From positions 1 through 64,000 of the forward strand of contig NZ_JABRWJ010000015.1 of assembly GCF_013266755.1 (NCBI RefSeq): 64,000 nucleotides of DNA. Reading direction: 5' to 3'. The stretch is from Pseudaquabacterium terrae (GTDB lineage: Bacteria > Pseudomonadota > Gammaproteobacteria > Burkholderiales > Burkholderiaceae_C). A program made the position numbers and the translations under genes. How positions within the stretch are numbered: the stretch's first letter is position 1; each line of letters starts with the position of its first letter. A model generated the notes under the pieces. That model saw nothing but the letters and a program-made list of their open reading frames with translations, did not search any database and was not told the DNA's origin. Positions 1-7,506 of this stretch are shown piece after piece.

Positions 1-675
1 ACCTTCATCTCGTATGCCGTCGAGGATCACGTCGTGGCGGCGCGTGTGCACGAGGACCTACTTGCTGCGGGCCACATGCCTTGGTTCGCCCCGAAGGACA
101 TGCCGCCGGGTGTGCCTTGGCGAGAGTTCATCATGGACAAGATCAGGGGATCGCGCTGCTTCCTTGCACTTCTGTCGAAACAGGCAATTCGCAAGCGAGG
201 CTATGTTCAGACCGAAATTCGGGAGGCGATTGAGTTCAGCCGATCCATGCCGAACCATCGGGTCTTTATCATTCCCGTTCGCCTGGATGATTGCCGACCA
301 CGTGACAAGGCGCTCGCCGAACTGAACGGCGTTGACCTCTTTCCGGCCTACGAGGCCGGCTTTGACAAGATTCTGCGTGTCCTTCCTCGGGCCAAACGGC
401 AGCGCCCGCAATACTTCTACGCATATCATGGCGTCGTTGTTCCGCCTGACGTTGCGAATTGGCACGCAACGAAACAGGATCAGTTCATCAAGCAAGTCCT
501 GTGGCCCGCGACGCTGGAACGGGCGAACAGGGCCTACTTGGGTATTGAGGAGGATGGCGTCGCCGACGACAAGCTGAACTATGCCAAGCAGCTTCTTTTG
601 GACACTGCTACCTCCAAAGGGCTTGTCACGGCTTGCGACCGATTTGTCGGTCAACTGCCCAAGCGCGCCGCCTAA
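1..675 (+). CDS. TIR-domain protein, 5' end cut by window edge
   Basis: The open frame runs in from the left edge, so the true start lies outside the window. The visible part begins FISYAVEDH, followed by a W-F-A-P segment, FLALLSKQ and YVQTEIREA. This is the usual order of a bacterial TIR domain, beginning close to its first beta strand, over about 105 residues. The glutamate in YVQTE (fragment residue 72) sits where the catalytic Glu of NAD-cleaving TIR domains is expected. About 115 residues follow without a recognisable domain. Bacterial TIR domains often hydrolyse NAD+ or make cyclic ADP-ribose signals in phage defence. Whether this one does is inference. The next gene on the same strand starts 25 bp downstream. 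Confidence 0.8.
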   Translation, partial: TFISYAVEDHVVAARVHEDLLAAGHMPWFAPKDMPPGVPWREFIMDKIRGSRCFLALLSKQAIRKRGYVQTEIREAIEFSRSMPNHRVFIIPVRLDDCRPRDKALAELNGVDLFPAYEAGFDKILRVLPRAKRQRPQYFYAYHGVVVPPDVANWHATKQDQFIKQVLWPATLERANRAYLGIEEDGVADDKLNYAKQLLLDTATSKGLVTACDRFVGQLPKRAA

Positions 676-700
676 TTGGCGAACGCCTCACCTCGTCGGG

Positions 701-1396
701 ATGCCCACAATGCAAACAGATCCGCCTGTACTCTTGGTACTTCACGACTCCGACATGCAGGCGATCAACCAAGCTCCACACCCTGAGACGGGTATGAATG
801 TGCAGGTCGTGCTGATCGCCGATGGTCCGATAGCAGTCTTGGCTGATGGCTCTGCGCTTCCCTGCTATGCGACTCAGAGTTACTACAACCTATTCGACCT
901 GATGGGGGGAGTTCCGGCGCCCCAGCGCAGCCAGCCGAACTTCACCTTGCCCGCGCTGTATCGCGTTGTTTCAAGCCGACTGCAGGCACAGGCTGCGATC
1001 TTCGCAGGTGGCGTCGCTTCGGCGACCACGCCCGCTGTCGGTGCTCATCCATTGATTGCGCGTCGCACTCTCACGACTCCGACCGTATTTCTTCGATACA
1101 TCAGCTCAGCGAAGGATCGTCGGTTCACGGGGACGAATCTGCTCCCACAGACGTACCTCACTACGACCCTTGAAGCTGGTACAGCCACGTCTGGTTTCGC
1201 GGCAGTCGGGAGATTTTCTCTTCCACTGCCCGTACCCGCATGCACGGTGATCGAGTACGAGTTGCCAGTAGGTTCGGTAGTTGACGCAGGGACAGTGGCT
1301 CCCTTGTTCGGTCAGTCGGGCGGGGGGGTCGAAGTATGTCTTGCGAGCAGTCCGCACGTCACCCAGCTCAGGTCGAGAACTGTGCCAGAGTACTGA
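701..1396 (+). CDS. Protein with divergent TNT-like (NAD glycohydrolase type) C-terminus
   Basis: This is a 231-residue protein if it starts at the ATG at 701. A second ATG lies at 710, and the frame stays open further upstream over the TIR gene. The first ~130 residues are not recognised. The C-terminal ~95 residues resemble the tuberculosis-necrotizing-toxin (TNT) domain: GRFSLP near residues 170-175 matches the usual R-S-L-P segment, and APLFGQSGGGVEV near 200-212 matches the FGQPGGG-x-Q signature. The residue at the catalytic Gln position is Glu here (residue 211). Known TNT domains hydrolyse NAD+. The gene lies between TIR and DUF4062 genes and could be the effector or a related sensor. 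No signal peptide is seen. The domain call rests on motif memory only. Confidence 0.55.
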   Translation: MPTMQTDPPVLLVLHDSDMQAINQAPHPETGMNVQVVLIADGPIAVLADGSALPCYATQSYYNLFDLMGGVPAPQRSQPNFTLPALYRVVSSRLQAQAAIFAGGVASATTPAVGAHPLIARRTLTTPTVFLRYISSAKDRRFTGTNLLPQTYLTTTLEAGTATSGFAAVGRFSLPLPVPACTVIEYELPVGSVVDAGTVAPLFGQSGGGVEVCLASSPHVTQLRSRTVPEY

Positions 1397-1483
1397 CGGC
1401 TACCCATCGAGCGGCCGTCGTCCGGCGGGCTTCCCTCCGCCAACAGCACCGCTTACCTCATTCGATAGAGGGCCTCACAACAC

Positions 1484-2566
1484 ATGCAGAAGCGCTATCA
1501 GGTATTTCTCAGCTCAACCTTTCGGGATCTCGAGTCGGAGCGCCTAGAGGTGATGCGTGCGCTGTTGGAACTGGACTGTTTCCCCTGTGGGATGGAGTAC
1601 TTTCCCGCCTCCAATGACGATCAATGGTCCTTCATCAAGGACTTGATCGACCAGTGTGACTACTACATTGTGGTCGTAGCCGGACGTTACGGCTCAGTTG
1701 ATGCTGCTGGAATTAGTTTTACCGAACGCGAGTATCGCTACGCGCTGGAGAAGGAAATTCCCGTCTTGGGCTTCGTCCACGCGGACCCTGGACAGATTCC
1801 TCAAGGTAAGTCTGAGCTCGACTCAGAAGGGCAAAGGCGACTCGCGGAGTTTCGCGCGCTCGTGCAGACGCGCCTATGCAAGGACTGGACCACTGCAGCT
1901 AATTTGGGAGCGGTTGTCTCCCGCAGCCTAACCCAGCTTATCAGGCGATCACCGCGACCGGGCTGGGTTCGTGCTGATCACTTGGCCGGACCGGAGGCCG
2001 CTGAGGAGATCGTTCGGCTCCGGCAGTTGAACGATCAGTTGACTCATAACCTCGGCCGCCTAGCGGTATCGCGTCCAATTGGCTCGGAATCACTCGCGCA
2101 GGGCGCAGACGAGGTCGAACTCGCCTACACCGTTACCCTTTCTGAACGAAGCAACGCATATCCCCGCCAACACCATCGACTGGCTGACACGGAGACCTTC
2201 ACCTGGAAGGACCTACTGGTCGCCGCGGGACCCTACCTGCTTTCAGAGTCCAAGATCTCGAATATCAAGTCCTCCCTCAACCGCATCATTCGAGAGCGCG
2301 TCTACGACGAGGTGGTTACCTCCAACCCAGATCTGGACTTTGGTGCTGCGACAGTTCACGAGTCCAGTCTTCAGATGGTGACCGTCCAGTTCGCAGCGCT
2401 CGGCTACCTTTCGATCGCGACCACGCGAGAAGAAGGAGGCAAAGAACTGCGGACTGCCGTTTTGACGCCGTTGGGCCGCCAGGAGTTGATGACAGCCACG
2501 GCCGTACGAAAGGGAGTGAAGGCGGTTGCCCAGCATAGTAGTTCTGTTGACGAACCAACCGAGTGA
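1484..2566 (+). CDS. DUF4062 domain-containing protein
   Basis: The 360-residue protein opens with the DUF4062 hallmark: VFLSSTFRDLESER at residues 7-20, then YIVVVAGRYGS near 65 and FTEREYRYALEKEIPV near 80. DUF4062 is a small alpha/beta domain of unknown activity, often fused to NACHT/STAND ATPases or found in bacterial conflict loci. Here it is not fused to an ATPase. A short helical linker (around 165-200) leads to a C-terminal region of about 140 residues that ends in a winged-helix-like LTPLGRQELM segment. A GAGGG-type ribosome site precedes the ATG at 1484. The gene is the last of three co-directional island genes. The 87-bp gap before it may hold its own promoter. Its role is unknown. 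Confidence 0.75.
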   Translation: MQKRYQVFLSSTFRDLESERLEVMRALLELDCFPCGMEYFPASNDDQWSFIKDLIDQCDYYIVVVAGRYGSVDAAGISFTEREYRYALEKEIPVLGFVHADPGQIPQGKSELDSEGQRRLAEFRALVQTRLCKDWTTAANLGAVVSRSLTQLIRRSPRPGWVRADHLAGPEAAEEIVRLRQLNDQLTHNLGRLAVSRPIGSESLAQGADEVELAYTVTLSERSNAYPRQHHRLADTETFTWKDLLVAAGPYLLSESKISNIKSSLNRIIRERVYDEVVTSNPDLDFGAATVHESSLQMVTVQFAALGYLSIATTREEGGKELRTAVLTPLGRQELMTATAVRKGVKAVAQHSSSVDEPTE

Positions 2567-2680
2567 GGCCTAGCCAGGTCAGATCCGGTCAGACCCACCT
2601 GCGGTCATACATGACCTCATCGGAGGAATCGGCAACAAGGTTCAGGCGCAGGGGACCGGCAGCACCTAGCCTCACTCGGT
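2557..2680. repeat. Long-range inverted repeat at island boundary
   Basis: The last codons of the DUF4062 gene (2557-2573, ACCGAGTGAGGCCTAG core) are repeated in inverted form at 2666-2680 (CTAGCCTCACTCGGT) with a single missing base, about 93 bp apart. The right arm continues into its own small hairpin, CCTCAC-TCG-GTGAGG at 2670-2684. The gap between the arms carries no gene. It could be a transcription-end structure for the island operon or a recombination scar at the GC change. Confidence 0.55.
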
Positions 2681-2703
2681 GAGGGTGCAGCGAACGACCG
2701 GCA

Positions 2704-3279
2704 TCACAGCACCTCGACCAGCCGCCGCACGACCCCGGCCACCGATTCCAGCTGCCCCGCATCCTTGAACACCCCGTCGGCATCGAACGCCTCGTGCGCC
2801 TTGCCCACCGTGTGCTGCTCAGCCAACGTCGTCACCCCCAACGTCTGCATCATCGCCCGCAAGGCCACGAGCCCCCGCATCCCGCCGTGAAAGCTCGGCG
2901 ACGCCGCCAGCAGCGCCGCGAACTTGCCCTTGAACGGCTGCGGCCCGGCCGGCCCGCCTTGGCTTGCCGGAATCGGCCGCGACATCCAGTCGATCGTGTT
3001 CTTCAGCAGCGCAGAGACGCAGGCGTTGTTCTCGGGCGAGGCAATCAGCAAGCCCTGGTGCTCGGCAAACAAGGCCTTCAAGGTCAATGCCGCCGCGGGC
3101 AGGCCTTCGCGCGCTTCGAGGTCGCCGTTGTAGATCGGCATGTCGTAGTCCCGCAGGTCGAGCAGCGTCACGTCGGCGCCGATCTCGGTCGCGATGCCGG
3201 AGGCAATGCGGATCAGCTTGCGGTTCAACGAGGCCTCGCGGGTGCTGCCGGCGAACGCGATGATCCTGGGTGCAGTCAT
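2704..3279 (-). CDS. NADPH-dependent FMN reductase family protein
   Basis: This 191-residue flavodoxin-like protein has the FMN-phosphate loop GSTREASLNRKL (residues 11-22) and the family motif around SPENN...LKNTIDWMSR near 80-100. Such enzymes reduce flavin, quinones or chromate with NAD(P)H. It is the last gene of the aromatic-acid operon, 13 bp behind the FAH-family gene. It may supply reduced flavin or remove quinones made from hydroxylated aromatics, but that role is inferred from position. The length is normal for the family (about 180-190 residues). Confidence 0.85.
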   Translation of the reverse strand: MTAPRIIAFAGSTREASLNRKLIRIASGIATEIGADVTLLDLRDYDMPIYNGDLEAREGLPAAALTLKALFAEHQGLLIASPENNACVSALLKNTIDWMSRPIPASQGGPAGPQPFKGKFAALLAASPSFHGGMRGLVALRAMMQTLGVTTLAEQHTVGKAHEAFDADGVFKDAGQLESVAGVVRRLVEVL

Positions 3280-3292
3280 GTTGATGTCCTCC

Positions 3293-4138
3293 TCACGCCG
3301 CGCGAACGGTCACATCCATCGCGCCGAGCGCTTCGCATTCTGCGCGCAGCCGGTCGCCCGGCCGGATCGCCCCGACCCCTTCAGGCGTGCCGGTGTACAG
3401 CAGGTCGCCCGGCTCGAGCGTGTAGAAGCTCGACGCGAACTCGATCAGCCGTGCGACGCCGTAGACCAGATCGGACGTATGCCCGCGCTGGCGCAATTCG
3501 CCGTTCTGATGCAGCGTGATCTGCAGCTGCCCGGGGCCGGGCAATTCGTCTGCGGTCGTCAGCCACGGCCCGAGCACTGTGTAGCTGTCGATCGACTTGC
3601 GGAAGCTGCGTTCCTCGGTGCCGCGCACGGTGATGTCCAGGCCCAGGCTGTAGCCGGCGACGTACTGCAGTGCATCGGCAGCGGCCACGCGATCCGCCCG
3701 CCGGCCGATCACGACCACCAGCTCGACTTCGAAATCGGTACGCCGGTCGAGAAAGCGCTGCGCGATCCCCTGCGAGGCGCCGACCAGCGACGAAGTCGCC
3801 TTGAGGAACAGCCCGGCCTTGCCGATGTCGGTGATGTTGAAGCCGGGCGACACGTTGTTGGCCTGCATCTCCGCGATGTGCGCGTGGTAGTTGACCGGCG
3901 CGGCGACGATCTTGCCCGGCTGCGCCACCGGCGCGAGCCAGCGCACCTGGTCCTGCGGTTTGGGCGTGCAGCCGCTCAGGTCGACCAGCATGGCCGGCAG
4001 CCGCGGCAGCGCCGCGATCAGCGGGTCGCCCGCGCCGGCGTGCACCGCCAGCAGCGGCGCGAGGCGCTCGGTGACATCGAACACCTGGCCGTGCCGCAGC
4101 ACGCCGATGCGCTGGTCGTCGAATCGACAGATCTTCAT
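3293..4138 (-). CDS. Fumarylacetoacetate hydrolase family protein
   Basis: The 281-residue protein carries the FAH catalytic core. DFEVELVVVIG (about residue 139) holds the paired acidic metal ligands, ERSFRKSID lies near 180, and the C-terminal GTPEGVG is near 250. Family members cleave C-C bonds of acylpyruvates or hydrate/decarboxylate ring-cleavage products. Next to a gentisate dioxygenase homologue the natural guess is hydrolysis of maleyl- or fumarylpyruvate to pyruvate plus maleate or fumarate. No maleylpyruvate isomerase is visible nearby. The start lies 19 bp after the Bug-protein stop. Confidence 0.85.
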   Translation of the reverse strand: MKICRFDDQRIGVLRHGQVFDVTERLAPLLAVHAGAGDPLIAALPRLPAMLVDLSGCTPKPQDQVRWLAPVAQPGKIVAAPVNYHAHIAEMQANNVSPGFNITDIGKAGLFLKATSSLVGASQGIAQRFLDRRTDFEVELVVVIGRRADRVAAADALQYVAGYSLGLDITVRGTEERSFRKSIDSYTVLGPWLTTADELPGPGQLQITLHQNGELRQRGHTSDLVYGVARLIEFASSFYTLEPGDLLYTGTPEGVGAIRPGDRLRAECEALGAMDVTVRAA

Positions 4139-4157
4139 TGCAATTGCTCCTGGGAAT

Positions 4158-5129
4158 TCACTCGGCCTTGACGCCGACCGCGCGCACCAGCTTGCCGAGG
4201 CGGTCCGACTCGCGTGCGACGCGCTGCGCCAGCGCCTCCGGCGTGCCGGCGATCACCGCGCCGCCGAAGCCGTGCACCTTCTCGATCACGTCGGGCTGGC
4301 GCAGCGCCTTGACGATCTCGGCATTCAGCCTGGTGACCACGGCTTTCGGCGTGCCGGCCGGCGCGAAGATGCCGAACCAGGCGTTCAATTCGACGCCGGG
4401 GAAACCGGCCTCGGCCATCGTCGGTACGTCGGGCAGCACCGGTGCGCGCTGGCTGTCGGTGGCCGCCAGCGCGCGCAGCTTGCCCTCCTTGACCAGCGGC
4501 GCCGAGGTCGGTCCGTCGAAGAAGACGTCGATGCGGCCGCCGATCACATCGGGCAGCGCACTGGCCGAGCCCTTGTACGGCACATGGCCGAGCTGGATGC
4601 CGCTCTTGGCCTTGAACATCTCGCCGACCAGATGCGAGCCGCTGCCGATGCCGACCGAAGCGATGTTCAGCGATCCGCCCTTGGCCTTGGCGAGCGTGAC
4701 GAACTCGGCCACCGTCTTGGCCGGGCTGGTCGCCGGCACCAGCAGGAAGTGCGTCGACGAGAAGGTCGCGCTGACCGGCTCGAAGTCTTTCACCGGGTCG
4801 TAGTTCAGCTTCGCGTACAGCGCGGCATTGATCGCGTGCGTGCCGATGCTGCCCCAGAACAGCGTGTAGCCGTCGGCCGGTTGCTGCTTGAGCGCGGCGA
4901 TCGCCGTCTGGCCGTTGGCACCGGCCTTGTTCTCGACCAGCATTGGCTGGCCCGTGCTTTCCTGGAACTTCGCGGCGATCAGGCGCGCGGCCTGGTCGCT
5001 GGTCCCGCCGGGCGCGAAAGGCACCAGCAGCGTGACGGGGCGGGTGGGGAAGCTCTGCGCCTGCGCCTGCGCGGCGCCGGCGACCAGGAATGCCAACGCG
5101 CAAAGGACGTGGCGGAGTGGCAGCTTCAT
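4158..5129 (-). CDS. Bug family (TctC-like) periplasmic binding protein
   Basis: This is a 323-residue secreted protein. Residues 1-24 form a signal peptide ending ...AQAQA. The mature part begins SFPTRPVTLLVPFAPGG and contains the usual Bug landmarks: QP.LVENKAGANG, DGYTLFWGS, VPYKGSA and DVFFDGP. Bug proteins bind carboxylates for tripartite tricarboxylate transporters and are very numerous in Burkholderiales. No TctA/TctB membrane genes are in the window, so the membrane partner must lie elsewhere. Its place inside the gentisate-type operon suggests that it captures the aromatic acid degraded here. Confidence 0.9.
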   Translation of the reverse strand: MKLPLRHVLCALAFLVAGAAQAQAQSFPTRPVTLLVPFAPGGTSDQAARLIAAKFQESTGQPMLVENKAGANGQTAIAALKQQPADGYTLFWGSIGTHAINAALYAKLNYDPVKDFEPVSATFSSTHFLLVPATSPAKTVAEFVTLAKAKGGSLNIASVGIGSGSHLVGEMFKAKSGIQLGHVPYKGSASALPDVIGGRIDVFFDGPTSAPLVKEGKLRALAATDSQRAPVLPDVPTMAEAGFPGVELNAWFGIFAPAGTPKAVVTRLNAEIVKALRQPDVIEKVHGFGGAVIAGTPEALAQRVARESDRLGKLVRAVGVKAE

Positions 5130-5143
5130 CGTGGGCTCCTTCG

Positions 5144-6397
5144 TCAGTCAGCCTTGCGCAGGTCATCGGCCGCAAAGCCGGCCACCTTGCGGTAGCGCTC
5201 CTGCCATTGCACCAGCTCGTCGCGCGAGATCACGTCGGCGATATCGCGGAAGGGTTGTCCGCCGGTGCGCTCGTGCACCACGCGCAGCACCGCATCGGGC
5301 GCGATCTCGCGGTTGGCGAGCACGACGTCGCCGGTGGCCTTCAGCCGCTGCGCTTCGTAGTCCTTCAGCACGGCAGGCCAGTCGTCGCGCGCGGCGAGCA
5401 TCGGCGCCAGCGTGATGCCGTCGATGATGGCCTGCGCCGCACCGTTGCTGCCGCGCGGCATCATCGGGTGCGCGGCGTCGCCCATCAGCGTGGTGCGGCC
5501 GACGGTCCAGAACGGCAGCGGGTCCTGGTCGACCATCGGGTACTCGTAGATCGAGTCGGCCGCGCGCAGCACGGCGGGCACGTCCATCCAGTCGAAGCGC
5601 CAGTCTTCGAAGTTGGCGATGAACTCGTCGACGCTGCATTGGCGGTTCCAGTCGCGCAGCAGCTGGTCGTTCGGCTTCGACAGCTCGATGACCCAGTTGA
5701 CCAGCTGTCGGCCCTCGGCATCGATGTTGTTGCGGATCGGGTAGATGATCAGCTTGCCGGTCTCGTAGGTGCCGAGGTAGGCCATGCTGGCGCCGCTCAG
5801 GAAGGGTTGAAGCCGCGTCGTGCCGCGGTACTGCGTCGTGCCCTCGTAGCGCGGCACGGCTTCCTTCGGATGGTGCTGGCGACGCAGCACCGAGTGCACG
5901 CCATCGCAGGCCACGGCGATCGCGCCGCGCTGCGGTGCGAGCGTCTCGCCCTTGCCGTTGTCGAAGCGCACGGTGACGCCGGTCTCGTCCTGTTCGACGG
6001 CGACGCACTTGTGGTCGAGCACCACCTTGTCGGCTCCGCAACGCTCTTTCACGGCTTCGAGCAGCACGCTGTGCAGGTCGCCGCGGTGGATCGAGATCTG
6101 CGGCCAGTCGTAGCCCGCGAACATGCCGCGCGGCTCGCTGTACACGTGCTGGCCGTGGCGCGTGTAGAAGCTGTATTCGCGCGTCTCGACGCCCTTGGCG
6201 AGCAGGCGCTTCTGCAGGCCGAGATCCGTCAGCGCCTTGATCGCGTGCGGCAGCAGGTTCAGGCCCACGCCCAGCGGCTTCAGCTCGGGCGCCGACTCGT
6301 AGATGCGGAACGGCACGCCGGCACGCTGCAGCGCCAGCGCGAAGGCCAGGCCGCCGATGCCGGCGCCGATGATGATGACGTCGTCGTCCGGATTCAT
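5144..6397 (-). CDS. FAD-dependent aromatic-ring monooxygenase
   Basis: The 417-residue protein is a class A flavoprotein hydroxylase. It has GAGIGG (11-16) for the ADP of FAD, a conserved CDG near 170 (VACDGVHSVLR), and LMGDAAHPMMPRGSNGA near 305, which binds the FAD ribityl chain. Relatives include 3-hydroxybenzoate 6-hydroxylase and salicylate hydroxylase, which use NAD(P)H and O2. Its ATG overlaps the stop of the gentisate dioxygenase homologue by four bases, so the two are translationally coupled. That favours a product such as gentisate or a substituted gentisate. The exact substrate cannot be read from sequence. Confidence 0.88.
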   Translation of the reverse strand: MNPDDDVIIIGAGIGGLAFALALQRAGVPFRIYESAPELKPLGVGLNLLPHAIKALTDLGLQKRLLAKGVETREYSFYTRHGQHVYSEPRGMFAGYDWPQISIHRGDLHSVLLEAVKERCGADKVVLDHKCVAVEQDETGVTVRFDNGKGETLAPQRGAIAVACDGVHSVLRRQHHPKEAVPRYEGTTQYRGTTRLQPFLSGASMAYLGTYETGKLIIYPIRNNIDAEGRQLVNWVIELSKPNDQLLRDWNRQCSVDEFIANFEDWRFDWMDVPAVLRAADSIYEYPMVDQDPLPFWTVGRTTLMGDAAHPMMPRGSNGAAQAIIDGITLAPMLAARDDWPAVLKDYEAQRLKATGDVVLANREIAPDAVLRVVHERTGGQPFRDIADVISRDELVQWQERYRKVAGFAADDLRKAD

Positions 6398-7407
6398 GTC
6401 GTCAGTCCCTCCTCTTCACGCAGGTGGTCGATGCGCGACAGGAACTCACGGTCGCTCATCAGGAAGATCGTGGCCGGTCCGGCGCTGGCGCGGTGCTCGG
6501 TCCAGGCCCAGCGCGGCAGCGTGAAGACGTCGTGCGGCTTCCAGCGGATCTGCTGTTCACCGATGCGCGTGTCGCCTTCCCCTTCGATGACGATGGCCAT
6601 CGCGGTGGCGGTGCTGCGCTGCGGTCGCGTCGTCGCGCCGGGCGTCAGGCGCAGCGCATGGCAGTCGATCGTCGGCATCACCGCACCGCCGCTCACCGGG
6701 TTGGTGTACCGCAGGCGCTTGCTGCCGTCGGCGGCGGCCGGCATCGCGTTCAGCGCGGCGTTGACCTGCGTCCACGGGTAGCGGTAGAGCGGCGAGTAGG
6801 CGGTGCGCGAAGGAAAACCGTCGGGCAGCAGCCCGCCGCCTTGCAGTGCGGCGTCGTCGAGGTCGGCCAGGCCCAGGTCACGCATCGGCCCCGGGCCGTG
6901 CTCGAAGAACACGTCCTGCAGCTGGCGCGCGAGCGGGTAGTCCAGGCCATCGAACCAGACCATCGGCTGGTCGCCCTCGTGCACGTGCTCGTGCCAGCTC
7001 CACGCGGGGGTCAGCACCAGGTCGCCGGGCTCCATCACGCAGCGCTTGCCGTCGACGATCGTCACCGCGCCGCGGCCGCGCATCACCAGGCGCAGCGCGG
7101 CCAGCGTGTGGCGATGCGGCGGCGCCGATTCGCCGGGCAGCAGGATCTGCAGCGCGCCGGACAGCGTCGGCGTCGTGAACACGGTGCCGGGCCAGTCGGG
7201 GTGCGTGAACAGCAGCGCGCGGCGCTCGGCCTCCTGCATGTTCACCTCGCGCGAGGCGCGGTCGACCAGCGGCTGCATCACGTGCCACGGCCAGTGCAGG
7301 GCGGCATGCGGATGGGGCTCGCGCGTGTTCAGCGCCTTGTAGCGGTCCCACAGCGGCACCGAGTTCACGGCGGCCAGGGCCTCGAGCAGTGGGGGTGGGG
7401 CGGTCAT
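6394..7407 (-). CDS. Gentisate 1,2-dioxygenase-like bicupin
   Basis: The 337-residue bicupin has the gentisate dioxygenase signature in the first cupin: LPGESAPPHRHTLAALR (about 90-107, with the two iron-binding histidines), GRGAVTIVDG, then GDLVLTPAWSWHEH and WFDGLDYP. The second cupin (about 240-320) keeps only the fold. The enzyme opens the ring of gentisate with O2 to give maleylpyruvate. The length is close to the usual 340-350. It is the first gene of a five-gene operon. The 99 bp upstream carry an operator-like motif shared with the next operon. 1-hydroxy-2-naphthoate or salicylate dioxygenases of the same family are alternatives. Confidence 0.85.
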   Translation of the reverse strand: MTAPPPLLEALAAVNSVPLWDRYKALNTREPHPHAALHWPWHVMQPLVDRASREVNMQEAERRALLFTHPDWPGTVFTTPTLSGALQILLPGESAPPHRHTLAALRLVMRGRGAVTIVDGKRCVMEPGDLVLTPAWSWHEHVHEGDQPMVWFDGLDYPLARQLQDVFFEHGPGPMRDLGLADLDDAALQGGGLLPDGFPSRTAYSPLYRYPWTQVNAALNAMPAAADGSKRLRYTNPVSGGAVMPTIDCHALRLTPGATTRPQRSTATAMAIVIEGEGDTRIGEQQIRWKPHDVFTLPRWAWTEHRASAGPATIFLMSDREFLSRIDHLREEEGLTT

Positions 7408-7444
7408 GGGGGTGTCTCTGGTGATGGATGCTTCGATGATGATC

Positions 7445-7458
7445 GGTAAACCAACTAT
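7445..7458 (-). promoter_or_regulatory. Operator-like motif before gentisate-type operon
   Basis: GGTAAACCAACTAT lies 38 bp upstream of the dioxygenase start. It matches 11 of 14 bases of GGTATGCCAACCAT at 9636-9649, in front of the neighbouring operon. The common pattern GGTA-NN-CCAAC resembles GntR-type operators. No regulator gene of that type is in the window. Confidence 0.4.
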
Positions 7459-7506
7459 GTCCGTCGAAAAAAGGCCGGTGGCGGCGGGCCCCGGCCGGTG
7501 AGTCAG

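Noticed and set aside
34..675. GTG at 34 as the true start of the TIR protein
   Set aside because: The upstream codons encode the essential FISYA strand of the TIR domain, so the gene must begin outside the window.
5090..6781. Long plus-strand frame opposite the monooxygenase and dioxygenase genes
   Set aside because: It is antisense to two coupled, well-recognised genes and shows no domain.
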